Positions 33,618-42,329 of a stretch of 64,000 bases of DNA are shown here, one piece after another. Origin of the DNA: Streptomyces goshikiensis (GTDB lineage Bacteria > Actinomycetota > Actinomycetes > Streptomycetales > Streptomycetaceae); NCBI RefSeq assembly GCF_014650555.1, contig NZ_BMVE01000017.1, forward strand, positions 62,001 to 126,000, given 5' to 3'. The first letter of the stretch is position 1. The number at the start of each line of letters is the position of its first letter. The position numbers and the translations under genes were made by a program. Below the pieces are notes generated by a model. It saw only the letters and a program-made list of their open reading frames with translations, did not search any database and was not told the origin of the DNA.

Positions 33618-34927
33618 CAGCGGATGTACTCGCGGCGCGGGGTCTGTCCGGGCAGTCGGGGGGTCTGTCCGGGTATGAGCGGTCTGGGTGGCCTCGGCGG
33701 CAGCACGGTCTGCTCGCCGGGCCGGGCGGAGGGGCCCGGGTAGGCGAGGGGGCCGGGGGCGGGGCGGTGTCCTCGGGCGCCGAGCAGCATGGCGGCGTGG
33801 GCCACGCTGGCGAGGGTGGCGTGGTGGTGCCAGCCACGGAAGGAACGGCCCTCGAAGTCGCGGATCCCCACGGGTTCGCAGGTGTCGGAGAAGTCGAGGG
33901 ACACCCGGTCGGTGAGTTTGGCGAGCAGGAAGAGCTGGGCGAGGGGCCGGTCACCGATGTTGGTGATCCAGAACTCGGACGGCAGCATCGCGGCCTCGGT
34001 CCAGGCGCCCACCAGGAGCAGCGGGGTCGGCGGGGCGGGGACCGGCCGGTCCTCGCAGGGGGTGGCGAGGATGGCGGCGGAGGTCAGCAGGGTCACCGAG
34101 CCCTCGGCGCGGCCGTGCCGGGTCCATTCGACGACGCGGCGCTGTGAGCGCAGGGAGTCGATGAGCTCGCGGGCCGGCGCGGTGTGCGGCCCGGGCTTGT
34201 GGCGGCCGGCGCCGCCGAAGGAGACGGGCAGGGTGCCGTCGACCTTGAAGACGAAGGGGATGTCCTGGAGCGCGAACGACTCGATGCAGTGCGGGAGATC
34301 GCTGTTGGCGACCTCCATCACCACGGGCCGGCGCTGGAGTTGCCAGCTCGCGGCCATGCGCTGGACGGCGTGCACCGCGTCCTGGGCGGGGGTCAGGGAG
34401 CGGGCGGTGTCGGGGATGCCGGCCCGCCGCCGGCGCAGCAGCTCGCTGGTCCAGGGCCCGGGGAGGGTGAGGGTCCATTCGACCGGGAAGCTGGCCTCGC
34501 TGGAGGCGAGCCAGATCCCGCTGGCCTGCTGGCAGTTGGCGGTGCGGCCGAGCTGGGGGACGAACTGCCGGCCGACTCCGACCGAGCGGTCTCCGGCCTT
34601 CTCGACGACCATGGGCTGGATCACCCAGGCGAGTGGCCGCTGCGCGGTGCGTTCGAGGTGCTGGGCGAGGGACCGGCGTACGGGGGTCCAGTCCCACGGG
34701 GACTTGCTGATGAACTGCTGGAGGCTCTGCTCGACGGAACTGGCCCCGGTTCCGGCAATGTTTCGGATTGTTTTCTTCCCGGCCGTTCCCACCAGACCGT
34801 TCAGATATACGCGGGCCCAGTTGCGCTGGTCCCGCCGGGGTAAGGACTCGAAGAAGAGCGAGATCAGTACGTCGATCAATTCGGAGATTTCCTTGGTGGA
34901 ATCCTCCGGCAGGACTAAGCGAGCCAT
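33617..34927 (-). CDS. Domesticated IS701-like transposase homologue lacking a catalytic Asp
   Basis: A 436-residue protein with the IS701/DDE-superfamily layout: RDQRNWARVYLNGLV, SPWDWTPVRRSLAQHLE, then GDRSVGVGRQFVPQLGRTAN. The usual first catalytic segment (DDTGF or DETGF) reads WVIQPMVVEK here, with Q104 in place of the Asp. A Pro-rich tail (PPRPPRPLIPGQTPRLPGQ) ends the protein. Codon 4 is TTA (34916-34918), so translation should need the bldA tRNA. Its stop overlaps the xdhC start. No terminal inverted repeats or target duplications were seen. This points to a host regulatory or structural role rather than transposition. Confidence 0.75.
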   Translation of the reverse strand: MARLVLPEDSTKEISELIDVLISLFFESLPRRDQRNWARVYLNGLVGTAGKKTIRNIAGTGASSVEQSLQQFISKSPWDWTPVRRSLAQHLERTAQRPLAWVIQPMVVEKAGDRSVGVGRQFVPQLGRTANCQQASGIWLASSEASFPVEWTLTLPGPWTSELLRRRRAGIPDTARSLTPAQDAVHAVQRMAASWQLQRRPVVMEVANSDLPHCIESFALQDIPFVFKVDGTLPVSFGGAGRHKPGPHTAPARELIDSLRSQRRVVEWTRHGRAEGSVTLLTSAAILATPCEDRPVPAPPTPLLLVGAWTEAAMLPSEFWITNIGDRPLAQLFLLAKLTDRVSLDFSDTCEPVGIRDFEGRSFRGWHHHATLASVAHAAMLLGARGHRPAPGPLAYPGPSARPGEQTVLPPRPPRPLIPGQTPRLPGQTPRREYIR

Positions 34928-35000
34928 CTGGTGCCTCCCCCGCGACCAGCTAGATCCAATACCCTACTTGACCGCGGAGAACGGCCGTAGGCCCCGGCGG

Positions 35001-35648
35001 CTACTTCCTGAGGTCGCTGGCAGTTTCGAGCCGCTCTTCCTCTACCACGAGGGGGATGGGGATCTGGTTCGCCGCATAGTAGATCGCGATCAGGAAGTGT
35101 GCGACAAGAGTGAGCGGTGCGGAGACGAAGGCCAGGAGGACCGTGAGCGGGTAGGCGATGGCGCCGAGGCCGAAGCGGACCCGGGTGGCGCGGGCGCCTT
35201 CCTTGTCCACCTTTTCGTTGAAGAGGTGGCCGACCCGCGTGACGTACCACCAGAAGCCCAGGAAGGCCAGGGCATAGGCGACGGTGACGCCGCTGTAGAG
35301 GACCGCGGCCGCATTGGCGGAGCCGCCCTCTTCCATGAGGTGTTCGGCGAGGACATTGGTCGTGTAAGGAATCACCGATACCACCATCAGCACCAGGAGA
35401 TTCAGGAACAACAGCGGTCGGTCCACCCGCCTGAGATGGCTGAAGATGGTGTGGTGATTCACCCACATGACACCGATGATGAGGAAACTCACCACGTAGG
35501 CGGCGTAATGCGGCCATTGCTCCCGGACGCCCTGCCAGAAGTGGGATCCGGTTTCTTCCGGAACCTTTAACTCCAGCACGAGAATCGTGATGATGATGGC
35601 GAATACGCCGTCACTGAATGCCTCGACCCGCCCGGTTTCGCGTTCCAT
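35001..35648 (-). CDS. TMEM175-family (DUF1211) putative potassium channel
   Basis: A 215-residue membrane protein with six hydrophobic segments. The family signature RVEAFSDGVFAIIITIL lies at residues 7-23, and VNHHTIF follows in helix 3. Bacterial homologues form potassium-conducting tetramers. L27 is encoded by TTA (35568-35570), a second bldA-dependent gene next to the IS701-like one. ATG 35648 follows GGGGAGG. The DNA here is less GC-rich than the neighbours, hinting at acquisition. Confidence 0.88.
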   Translation of the reverse strand: MERETGRVEAFSDGVFAIIITILVLELKVPEETGSHFWQGVREQWPHYAAYVVSFLIIGVMWVNHHTIFSHLRRVDRPLLFLNLLVLMVVSVIPYTTNVLAEHLMEEGGSANAAAVLYSGVTVAYALAFLGFWWYVTRVGHLFNEKVDKEGARATRVRFGLGAIAYPLTVLLAFVSAPLTLVAHFLIAIYYAANQIPIPLVVEEERLETASDLRK

Positions 35649-35730
35649 GACCTCCCCTTTGCCTTTGCCCTGCACATACGGGGAGGGCGTTCCCCCGCCC
35701 TCCCCGCACACGCTACCCAGGTTTCGGGCC

Positions 35731-36072
35731 TCAGCCGCCGAAGCCGGCGGTCTGGCGCCAGATCCGGCCATCGCGGACGACGAGCGTCCCGAACGCGTGC
35801 TCCGGTTCGCCGTTGAGGTTCATGATCGCCCGGTAGAAGATGGTGTCTTCGGTTTCGATGTACTCCTGGAGTTCGACCAGGGTCGGCTTCACCGTGAGGT
35901 AGCCGGTGAACGTCTCACGGACGGCTTCGATGCCGACGGACGCCCCCTCGAAGCGGAGCAGTACGGCGTCGTCGGTGTAGTTCTTCATCACCGCCTCGAT
36001 GTCCAGGGCGGCCAGGGCGTCCATCTGGCGGACGAACACCGGGTGCAGTTTCGAGATGTCGTACTCGGCCAT
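35731..36072 (-). CDS. NTF2-like (SnoaL-type) small protein
   Basis: A 113-residue protein with the cone-shaped NTF2 pattern: a helical start (HPVFVRQMDALAALDIEAVM), YTDDAVLLRFEG, and a beta-sheet half ending LVVRDGRIWRQTAGF. The family includes small-molecule isomerases and hydrolases as well as binding proteins; no catalytic residues can be assigned. It follows the histidine kinase gene by 15 bases and is one of four NTF2-like genes in this strand-wise array. Confidence 0.8.
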   Translation of the reverse strand: MAEYDISKLHPVFVRQMDALAALDIEAVMKNYTDDAVLLRFEGASVGIEAVRETFTGYLTVKPTLVELQEYIETEDTIFYRAIMNLNGEPEHAFGTLVVRDGRIWRQTAGFGG

Positions 36073-36087
36073 GTCGACTCCGTTCCT

Positions 36088-37653
36088 TCACGTGGTGGAG
36101 CTGCTGGTGGAGCGGTCGGTGGTGCGGACGGTGGAGCTGGTGGCGCCGGCGCCGGGCGCCTCGCCGGCGCTCTGACCAGGGACGTCGTCGACCACGGCGC
36201 AGGCCGGCGCGTTCCCCGCGAAGGGCAGCCGGATGACCATCCGGGTCTCCCCGGGCCGGGAGCGGGCGGCGATCGACCCGTGGTGTCGCTGGGTCACGAT
36301 GCGGTAGCTGAGGTGCAGCCCCAGGCCCGTGCCCTTCCCGACGTCCTTGGTGGTGTAGAAGGGTTCGAAGATCCGCGGCAGGGAGTCCTCCGGGATGCCC
36401 CGGCCCGTGTCGGTGATCTCCACGACCATGCAGACGCCCTCGGCCCGGACGCGTAGCGTGAGTACGCCGGAGCCCTCCATGGCCTCGGCGGCGTTGTCGA
36501 CCAGGTTGGTCCACACCTGGTTCAACTCGCTTGGATAGCCCGTCAGTTCGGGCAGATCCGGCTCGTACTTCCGTACGATGCTGATGCCCGCGAGCTTCGC
36601 ACGCAGTACGACCAGCGTGTTCTCCAGACCGTCGGTCACCGAGAAGGTCTGCTCGGGGGCGCGGTCGAGATTGGCGTAATCGCGGGTCGCCGCCACGAGT
36701 TGGGAGATCCGCGGACCCGCCGCCCGGAGCTCGGCGGCCAGCGAGCGGGTCTCCAGCAGCGCCGCCAGATGGTCCAGGGCGGCGGGCAGGGCCGGCTCGC
36801 CGACGCCCTCCAGCCGCTCCAGCAGCCAGCCCAGCTCCAGCCCGAGGTCCGAGATCCCCGAACCGAGCAGCCCGGCGCGCTCGGTGCCCGCCTCCTGCGC
36901 CCAGTCGGCGATCTCCTCCTCGGCATCGGCCTGGGCCAGCGGGTCGGTGATCTCCGGCGGCGGCAGCTTGTCGAGCTCCTCCGCCAGCCGTTCCAGTACG
37001 GAGCGCTCCGCGCCCGAGGCGGCCGCGCCCCAGGCGTACGCGGTCCGGGTCAGCCGCTCCAGGGCGGGCGCCAGTTCCTGCGCGGCCCGGGCCACGGCGG
37101 CGGCCGGGTTGTTCAGCTCGTGGGCCAGCCCGGCGGCGAGCGTGCCGAGCGCCTCCACGGTGGCCCGCTTGCGAGCCTGTACCTCGGAGGACTTGATCCG
37201 CCAGGCCAGCACCGGGATGAGCACCGCGGCCACCCCGTGGCAGCGGGTCAGCATCTCGAAGAACACCGGCTTCGGGTACGCGACGACGGTCGTGGCCGGC
37301 CCGCTCGCGGCGGCGGTGGCCACGTACGAGCCGTCCGTCAGCAGGGGCAGCTCCCCGGTGAAGCGGTGCGCGGCGGAGGGCTTGCCGTCGTGCTCCTCGG
37401 CGGCCGCGCTCTCCTCCTCGGTGGAATGCCGGGTGAGCACCTCCTCGCGGCCGTCGACCACCTTGGTGACGACGAGGCCCCCTGCGAGCAGCACGTGGAA
37501 GCCGGTGGCCTCCTCGCCGTCCCGGAAGAGGACCTCCCCGTCGCCGAGGACACGGGGCTCGGAGACCGAGACCAGCCAGTCCAGCTGGTCCTCGGTGAGC
37601 CCTTCGAAGATCTCCAGCCCGCTCAGGGCCGTGCGCAGCTCCGGCTCGGTCAT
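36088..37653 (-). CDS. Histidine kinase with N-terminal cyclic-nucleotide-binding-type domain
   Basis: A 521-residue soluble kinase. A cNMP-binding (CAP_ED) domain covers about residues 8-150 (EIFEGLTEDQLDWLVSVSEP, VLFRDGEEATGFHVLLAG). The HisKA motif AAGLAHELNNPAAAVARA has H178. The ATPase domain has NLVDNAAEAM, ITDTGRGIPED and TGLGLHLSYRIV. A Ser/Thr-rich tail (TTDRSTSSSTT) ends it. It has no membrane helix and no partner regulator beside it. Its ATG overlaps the MFS transporter stop (ATGA), so transporter and kinase are made together; sensing of a transported or intracellular ligand is plausible. Confidence 0.88.
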   Translation of the reverse strand: MTEPELRTALSGLEIFEGLTEDQLDWLVSVSEPRVLGDGEVLFRDGEEATGFHVLLAGGLVVTKVVDGREEVLTRHSTEEESAAAEEHDGKPSAAHRFTGELPLLTDGSYVATAAASGPATTVVAYPKPVFFEMLTRCHGVAAVLIPVLAWRIKSSEVQARKRATVEALGTLAAGLAHELNNPAAAVARAAQELAPALERLTRTAYAWGAAASGAERSVLERLAEELDKLPPPEITDPLAQADAEEEIADWAQEAGTERAGLLGSGISDLGLELGWLLERLEGVGEPALPAALDHLAALLETRSLAAELRAAGPRISQLVAATRDYANLDRAPEQTFSVTDGLENTLVVLRAKLAGISIVRKYEPDLPELTGYPSELNQVWTNLVDNAAEAMEGSGVLTLRVRAEGVCMVVEITDTGRGIPEDSLPRIFEPFYTTKDVGKGTGLGLHLSYRIVTQRHHGSIAARSRPGETRMVIRLPFAGNAPACAVVDDVPGQSAGEAPGAGATSSTVRTTDRSTSSSTT

Positions 37654-38966
37654 GCCGTCCTTCCCTCGGCCCGGGTACGGGCGGCCAGTCGCAGGGTCAC
37701 CAGCAGGGCCAGCGCGCACACGGCGGCGACGGCGGCCATGAAGCCGACCGAGGTGCGGTGCAGACCGTGGATGTTGGTCAGCATGCCGGCGAGCACCGCC
37801 GGCACGCTCATCGCCAGGTACGCGAACACGTAGACGGCGGCGGTCAGTTCGCCCCGGTGTTCCGGTTCTGCGAGGGCGCTCAGCGCGCGGAAGGAGCCGA
37901 GGAACGCGGCGCCCCAGCCGCTGCCTAGGACGGCGGTGGCCACCAGGAACAGGGCGGCTGATCCGGTGCCGAGCGAGAGCAGCACCAGACCCAGCCCGGC
38001 GAGCAGCCCGAGCAGCCCGATGACGGCGGTGCGCAGCGCCTCCGTGGCGCCCAGCAGCAGCTGCGCCGCGGTGGCGGCGCCGGCGAGCAGGGCCACGGTG
38101 GCGCCGCCGACGAGGTAGTTGGTGCTCTGGAGCAGGGACAGGGCGAGGTGCGGGCCGAGCGAGAGGTAGAAGCCGCCCACGGACCAGACGGCGACGATGG
38201 TCAGTACGAGGACGGCGAACCGGCCGCGCACGGCCGCCGGGATCCGGATCCGGCGCGGTACGACGCGGAAGCCGCCGCCCGCGCCGGGAGCGCTCTCGGG
38301 CATCCGGGCGACTCCCGCCAGGGAGAGCGCGAACGCCCCGATCAGCAGCAGGTAGCTGAGCGCGGTCGGCGCGGGCGCGTACTGGACGAGCAGCCCGGCC
38401 CCGATCCCGCCGAGCCCGATGCCGACGGTCGGCCCGGCGCTGTTGACCTGCGCGCCGAGCGCGGGCCGCGAGCGCGGGGTGAGTTCCAGCAGGGCCGCGC
38501 CCATCGCCCCGGTGGCGAGGCCCACGGCGAGTCCCTGGACGGCGCGGGCGGCGAGCAGCATCCCGAGGCCCTGGGAGCCGGCGAACAGCCCCATGGAGAC
38601 GATGGCCAGGACCAGGCCGGCGCCGAGTACGGGGCGCCGGCCCAGGGTGTCCGACAGGGAGCCGAACAGCAGGAGCCCCGCCAGGACGGTGACGGCGTAG
38701 AGGGCGAAGACCACCGTGATGGTGCCGGAGGACAGGCCCCACTCCTGCTGGTAGAGCACGTAGAGGGCGGAGGGTACGGAGGAGGAGAGCATCAGCAGGA
38801 CCAGGACGGCGCCCACCACCCAGAAGCCCGAGCCTCTCGGTGCGCCGACCGTGCGGGCGGCTGGGTTCAAGGTCACCCCCGTGGTCGGCGCGGTCGGCGC
38901 GATCGACGTGGTCAGCGTCGTCGGCGTGGTCGGCGTGGTCGGCGTGGACGTCTGGTCCGGTTCCAC
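37650..38966 (-). CDS. MFS transporter with Thr-Pro-rich N-terminus
   Basis: A 438-residue membrane protein with twelve hydrophobic segments after an unusual cytoplasmic N-terminus rich in Thr and Pro (STPTTPTTPTTLTT), encoded by 9-bp tandem repeats. MFS motif A appears as GSLSDTLGRRPVLG. It is probably a drug or metabolite exporter. It starts with GTG 38966 after GGGGGAG, 23 bases after the hydroxylase FAD-subunit gene, and its stop overlaps the histidine kinase start. Confidence 0.85.
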   Translation of the reverse strand: MEPDQTSTPTTPTTPTTLTTSIAPTAPTTGVTLNPAARTVGAPRGSGFWVVGAVLVLLMLSSSVPSALYVLYQQEWGLSSGTITVVFALYAVTVLAGLLLFGSLSDTLGRRPVLGAGLVLAIVSMGLFAGSQGLGMLLAARAVQGLAVGLATGAMGAALLELTPRSRPALGAQVNSAGPTVGIGLGGIGAGLLVQYAPAPTALSYLLLIGAFALSLAGVARMPESAPGAGGGFRVVPRRIRIPAAVRGRFAVLVLTIVAVWSVGGFYLSLGPHLALSLLQSTNYLVGGATVALLAGAATAAQLLLGATEALRTAVIGLLGLLAGLGLVLLSLGTGSAALFLVATAVLGSGWGAAFLGSFRALSALAEPEHRGELTAAVYVFAYLAMSVPAVLAGMLTNIHGLHRTSVGFMAAVAAVCALALLVTLRLAARTRAEGRTA

Positions 38967-38989
38967 TGCAACTCCCCCGTGGTGGGCGG

Positions 38990-39832
38990 TCAGGCGACTG
39001 CCTGGACCGCCCTCGCGAGCGCGCGGGCGGTCAGTACCCCCGCGAGGTGGCCGAGGTATTCGGCCGAGGTGCCGCGCCCGGGGACGAACAGTTCCCTGGG
39101 CTCGGCGCGGAACGCCGCGAGGACGGCGTCGGTCGTGTACGGGCCCCCGCCGAGGCGGTCCTCGACCCCGCGCAGGCGCAGCGCGCGCGGGGTGGCGCCG
39201 GTGACGGCGATCCGCGGCCCGCCGGAGGTGATGCGTACGGCGGTGGCGCAGACCGGGTAGCGGGTGGCCCGGTCGGCGGTCTTCTCGAAGGCGGCGGCCG
39301 GCCCCCCGGCCGGCGCGAGGAGCGCGGTGACGACCGAGCCGGCGGGCGCGCCGGTGGCGGCGAACTCCTCGGCCGGTACGGTCGACCGCCCGCCGGGGCC
39401 GGCCAGTTCGACCAGCGCGTCGGCGGCGACGGCCGCGACCGGCAGGTCGGTGGCCCGCCCGGCGGCGGCCAGGTTCCCGCCGACGGTGCCGAGGTTGCGG
39501 ACCTGCGGGTCGCCGTTGGCGCGGGCAGCGGCGGCCAGCTCCGGGGCCCCGGCGAGCACCCGGGGGTGCGCGGCGAGTTCGGCGAGGGTGGTCAGGGCGC
39601 CGATGCGCAGTCCGCCGCCGGGCCCGTCCTCGATGCCGCGCAGCTCGTCCACGTGCCGGATGTCCACCAGCAGCGGGCCGCCGGCCGGGTCGAGGGCGAT
39701 CTCGCCGGTGCGCAGCGCGGGCAGCAGGGTCTGGCCGCCGGCCAGCAGCCGGGCGCCCCGGGTGCCGGACAGCAGGGTCAGGGCCTCGTCGAGGCCGGCG
39801 GGCCGGACGTAGTCGAAGTCGGTGAGGATCAC
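38990..39832 (-). CDS. FAD-binding subunit of a molybdenum hydroxylase (CoxM/XdhB-like)
   Basis: A 280-residue subunit. FAD-binding motifs are LLAGGQTLLPALR (about 29-41) and NLGTVGGNLAAAG (about 112-124), as in CoxM. It transfers electrons from the iron-sulfur subunit to an acceptor. It starts with GTG overlapping the TGA of the large subunit gene (GTGA), so subunits are coupled. Confidence 0.92.
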   Translation of the reverse strand: MILTDFDYVRPAGLDEALTLLSGTRGARLLAGGQTLLPALRTGEIALDPAGGPLLVDIRHVDELRGIEDGPGGGLRIGALTTLAELAAHPRVLAGAPELAAAARANGDPQVRNLGTVGGNLAAAGRATDLPVAAVAADALVELAGPGGRSTVPAEEFAATGAPAGSVVTALLAPAGGPAAAFEKTADRATRYPVCATAVRITSGGPRIAVTGATPRALRLRGVEDRLGGGPYTTDAVLAAFRAEPRELFVPGRGTSAEYLGHLAGVLTARALARAVQAVA

Positions 39833-42324
39833 TGGGCTTCCCCTCTCAGGCGGCGCCAGACCTTCTCGGGGGTGACGGGCATGTCGATGTGCTGGACGCC
39901 CAGATCGCTGAGGGCGTCGACGACGGCGTTGACGACGGCCGCGGCGGGCGGCACGGTGGCGATCTCACCGGCGCCCTTGGCTCCGAGCGGGTTGTGCGGG
40001 GAGGGCGTGGTGGTCTTGCCGAGGGTGAAGAACGGCGCGTCGAAGGCGCGCGGCAGCGCGTAGCGGGTGAGGTCGGAGCTTTCGAGCAGCCCGTTCTCGT
40101 CGTACACGGCGTGCTCCATCAGCGCCTGGCCGAGGCCGTGCATGATGCTGCCCTCGATCTGCCCCAGGACCACCTTCGGGTTGCCGATGTTCCCGGCGTC
40201 GTCGACGGCGGTGTAGGCCACCACCTCGGTCTCGCCGGTGAGTTCGTCGATCTCGACGACCGCGACATGGGTCCCGAAGGGGTAGTTGAAGTCCGGCGGG
40301 TCGAAGTGGGTGGTCTCGTCGAGGGCCGGCTCGATCTCCGGCGGCAGCCCCCAGCCGTACCACATGGCCATGGCCAGCTCGGCGAAGGTCTTGGTGTTCT
40401 CCGGGTTGCCGTCCTCGTGGACCTTGCCGCCCTCGTAGACCACCTTGTCCTCGGGGACGCCGAGGAACACGGCGCCGGCCTTGACCAGCTTCGCCTTGAG
40501 CTTGCGGGCGGTGAGGGCGACGGCGGGCGCGGCCATGCTGTAGGAGCGCGAGCCGTAGGTGCCCTGCCCGTACGGGGCCTTGAGCGTGTCGCCCTCGTAC
40601 ACCTGGACCTGCGCGGGGTCGATGCCGAGCTCGTCGGCGGCGACCTGCGCGAAGACGGTGCCGTGGCTCTGGCCGGTGGAGGCGGAGCCGACGGTGACGG
40701 TGACCTCGCCGGTCGGGTGGACGCGGATGTTCGCGCTCTCCCAGGTGCCGCCGAGCATGCCCTCCTTGGACATCCGGGTGGAGGGGCCGACGCCGCAGAT
40801 GGCGACGTAGCTGGCGATGCCGACGCCGAGCCGCTTGCCGCGGGCGCGGGCCTCGGCCTTGCGGGCGGGCATCCCGGCGTAGTCCGACAGCTCCATGGCC
40901 CGGTCGAAGTTGAGCTGGTAGTTCCCGGAGTCGTACGTCCAGCCGAGGCCGTTGTCGTACGGGAACTTCTCCTTCGGCACCAGGTTCTTGCGGCGCACGG
41001 CCGCCGGGTCCATGCCGATCTCCGAGGCGTACCGGTCGACCAGGCGCTCCATCAGGAACGCGGCCTCGGCGCGCCCGCTGCCGCGCTGGGCGCCGAGCGA
41101 GACGGTGTTGGTGAAGGCGGCGTACACCTCGCAGAAGGCCGCGTCGATGTCGTACATGCCGCTGATGGAGCGTCCCATCAGGGCAGTGGCGACACCGGGG
41201 CCGATCGTGGAGGGGTAGGCGCCGAGGTTGGCGTAGCTGGTGGCGCGCACGGCGGTGATCCGGCCGTCGCGGGTGCCGGCGAGCACCACGTGCTGGCGGT
41301 GGTCGCGGCCCTGGACGGTGGAGTTCATCAGTCCGGTCCGGGTGTCCACCCACTTCACGGGCCGGCCGAGGGCCTTGGAGAGCAGCAGGACCAGCGCCAT
41401 GTCCGGGTACAGGTAGCCCTTGGTGCCGAAGCTGCCGCCGACGGTCGGGGCGATCACGCGGAGCTTGTTGAAGGGGATGCCGAGGACCAGGGCGGAGAGC
41501 AGGAAGCGGTGGTTGTGCGGGCCCTGGGTGGAGGCGTAGAGGGTGTACTCGCCGGTGGCGGCGTTGTAGTCGCCGACCGCCCCGCGGGGTTCGATGGGGC
41601 TGTTGATGGTGCGCTGGTTGACCAGGTCGAGCTCCACGGTGACCTCGGCGACGGCGATGGCCGCGTCGGTGCGGTCCTTGTCGCCGCAGGTCCAGTACGC
41701 GTTCAGGTTGCCGGGGACGGCCTCGTGCAGCTGGGGCGCGCCCTCCTTGAGGGCCTCGTCGGCCAGCGTGACCACGGGCAGCGGCTCGTAGGCGACCTCG
41801 ATGGCGGCGAGCGCGGCGGCGGCCTGGCGCGGGGTCTCGGCGACGACGACGGCGATGGGGTCGCCGACGTGCCGGACGGCGTCACCGGTCAGGACGGGGC
41901 GGGCGCCGGGAAGTCCGTAGGGGTGGGGCGGGAAGTGGCTCTCGACCCCGCCGGGTATCCAGATGCAGGGCAGCGGCATGACGTCGGTGAAGTCGGCCGC
42001 GGTGGCCACCTTGAGCACGCCGGGCAGTTGTTCGGCGGCCTTGGTGTCGATGGAGAGGATCTTCGCGTGGGCCACCGGGCTGCCGAGGATGGCCATGTGG
42101 GCGGTGCCGGGCAGGTTGATGTCGGCGACGTACGTGGCCTCGCCGCGCAGCAGTTGCGGGTCCTCGCGGCTGTCGAGCGGCTGGCCGAGCACCCCGTTGC
42201 CGTAGGGCGCGGTCTCGGCGATCTCCGCGGCCTCAGTGGCCTCCGCAGCCTCAGTGGTCCCTGCGGTCTCAGTGGTCTCCACGGCCTCCGTGACCTCCTT
42301 GGTCTCCCCCGTCACTGTGGTCAT
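39829..42324 (-). CDS. Molybdopterin-binding large subunit of a xanthine-dehydrogenase-family hydroxylase
   Basis: An 831-residue catalytic subunit. After a low-complexity Glu/Thr/Ala N-terminus (EVTEAVETTETAGTTEAAEA), typical blocks follow: LDSREDPQLLRGEATYVADI, GGSFGTKGYLYPD, GAQRGSGRAEAAFLMERL and, near the end, GAKGAGEIATVP with the probable catalytic Glu. The VAYRCSFR loop of true CO dehydrogenases is absent, so an aldehyde or N-heterocycle is more likely than CO. ATG 42324 follows GAGGGAG, five bases after the stop of the [2Fe-2S] subunit gene. Confidence 0.92.
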   Translation of the reverse strand: MTTVTGETKEVTEAVETTETAGTTEAAEATEAAEIAETAPYGNGVLGQPLDSREDPQLLRGEATYVADINLPGTAHMAILGSPVAHAKILSIDTKAAEQLPGVLKVATAADFTDVMPLPCIWIPGGVESHFPPHPYGLPGARPVLTGDAVRHVGDPIAVVVAETPRQAAAALAAIEVAYEPLPVVTLADEALKEGAPQLHEAVPGNLNAYWTCGDKDRTDAAIAVAEVTVELDLVNQRTINSPIEPRGAVGDYNAATGEYTLYASTQGPHNHRFLLSALVLGIPFNKLRVIAPTVGGSFGTKGYLYPDMALVLLLSKALGRPVKWVDTRTGLMNSTVQGRDHRQHVVLAGTRDGRITAVRATSYANLGAYPSTIGPGVATALMGRSISGMYDIDAAFCEVYAAFTNTVSLGAQRGSGRAEAAFLMERLVDRYASEIGMDPAAVRRKNLVPKEKFPYDNGLGWTYDSGNYQLNFDRAMELSDYAGMPARKAEARARGKRLGVGIASYVAICGVGPSTRMSKEGMLGGTWESANIRVHPTGEVTVTVGSASTGQSHGTVFAQVAADELGIDPAQVQVYEGDTLKAPYGQGTYGSRSYSMAAPAVALTARKLKAKLVKAGAVFLGVPEDKVVYEGGKVHEDGNPENTKTFAELAMAMWYGWGLPPEIEPALDETTHFDPPDFNYPFGTHVAVVEIDELTGETEVVAYTAVDDAGNIGNPKVVLGQIEGSIMHGLGQALMEHAVYDENGLLESSDLTRYALPRAFDAPFFTLGKTTTPSPHNPLGAKGAGEIATVPPAAAVVNAVVDALSDLGVQHIDMPVTPEKVWRRLRGEAQ

Positions 42325-42329
42325 CTCCC

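Noticed and set aside
33617..34927. An active IS701 insertion sequence
   Set aside because: No terminal inverted repeats or target duplication were found, the catalytic Asp segment is altered, and the gene is coupled to xdhC.
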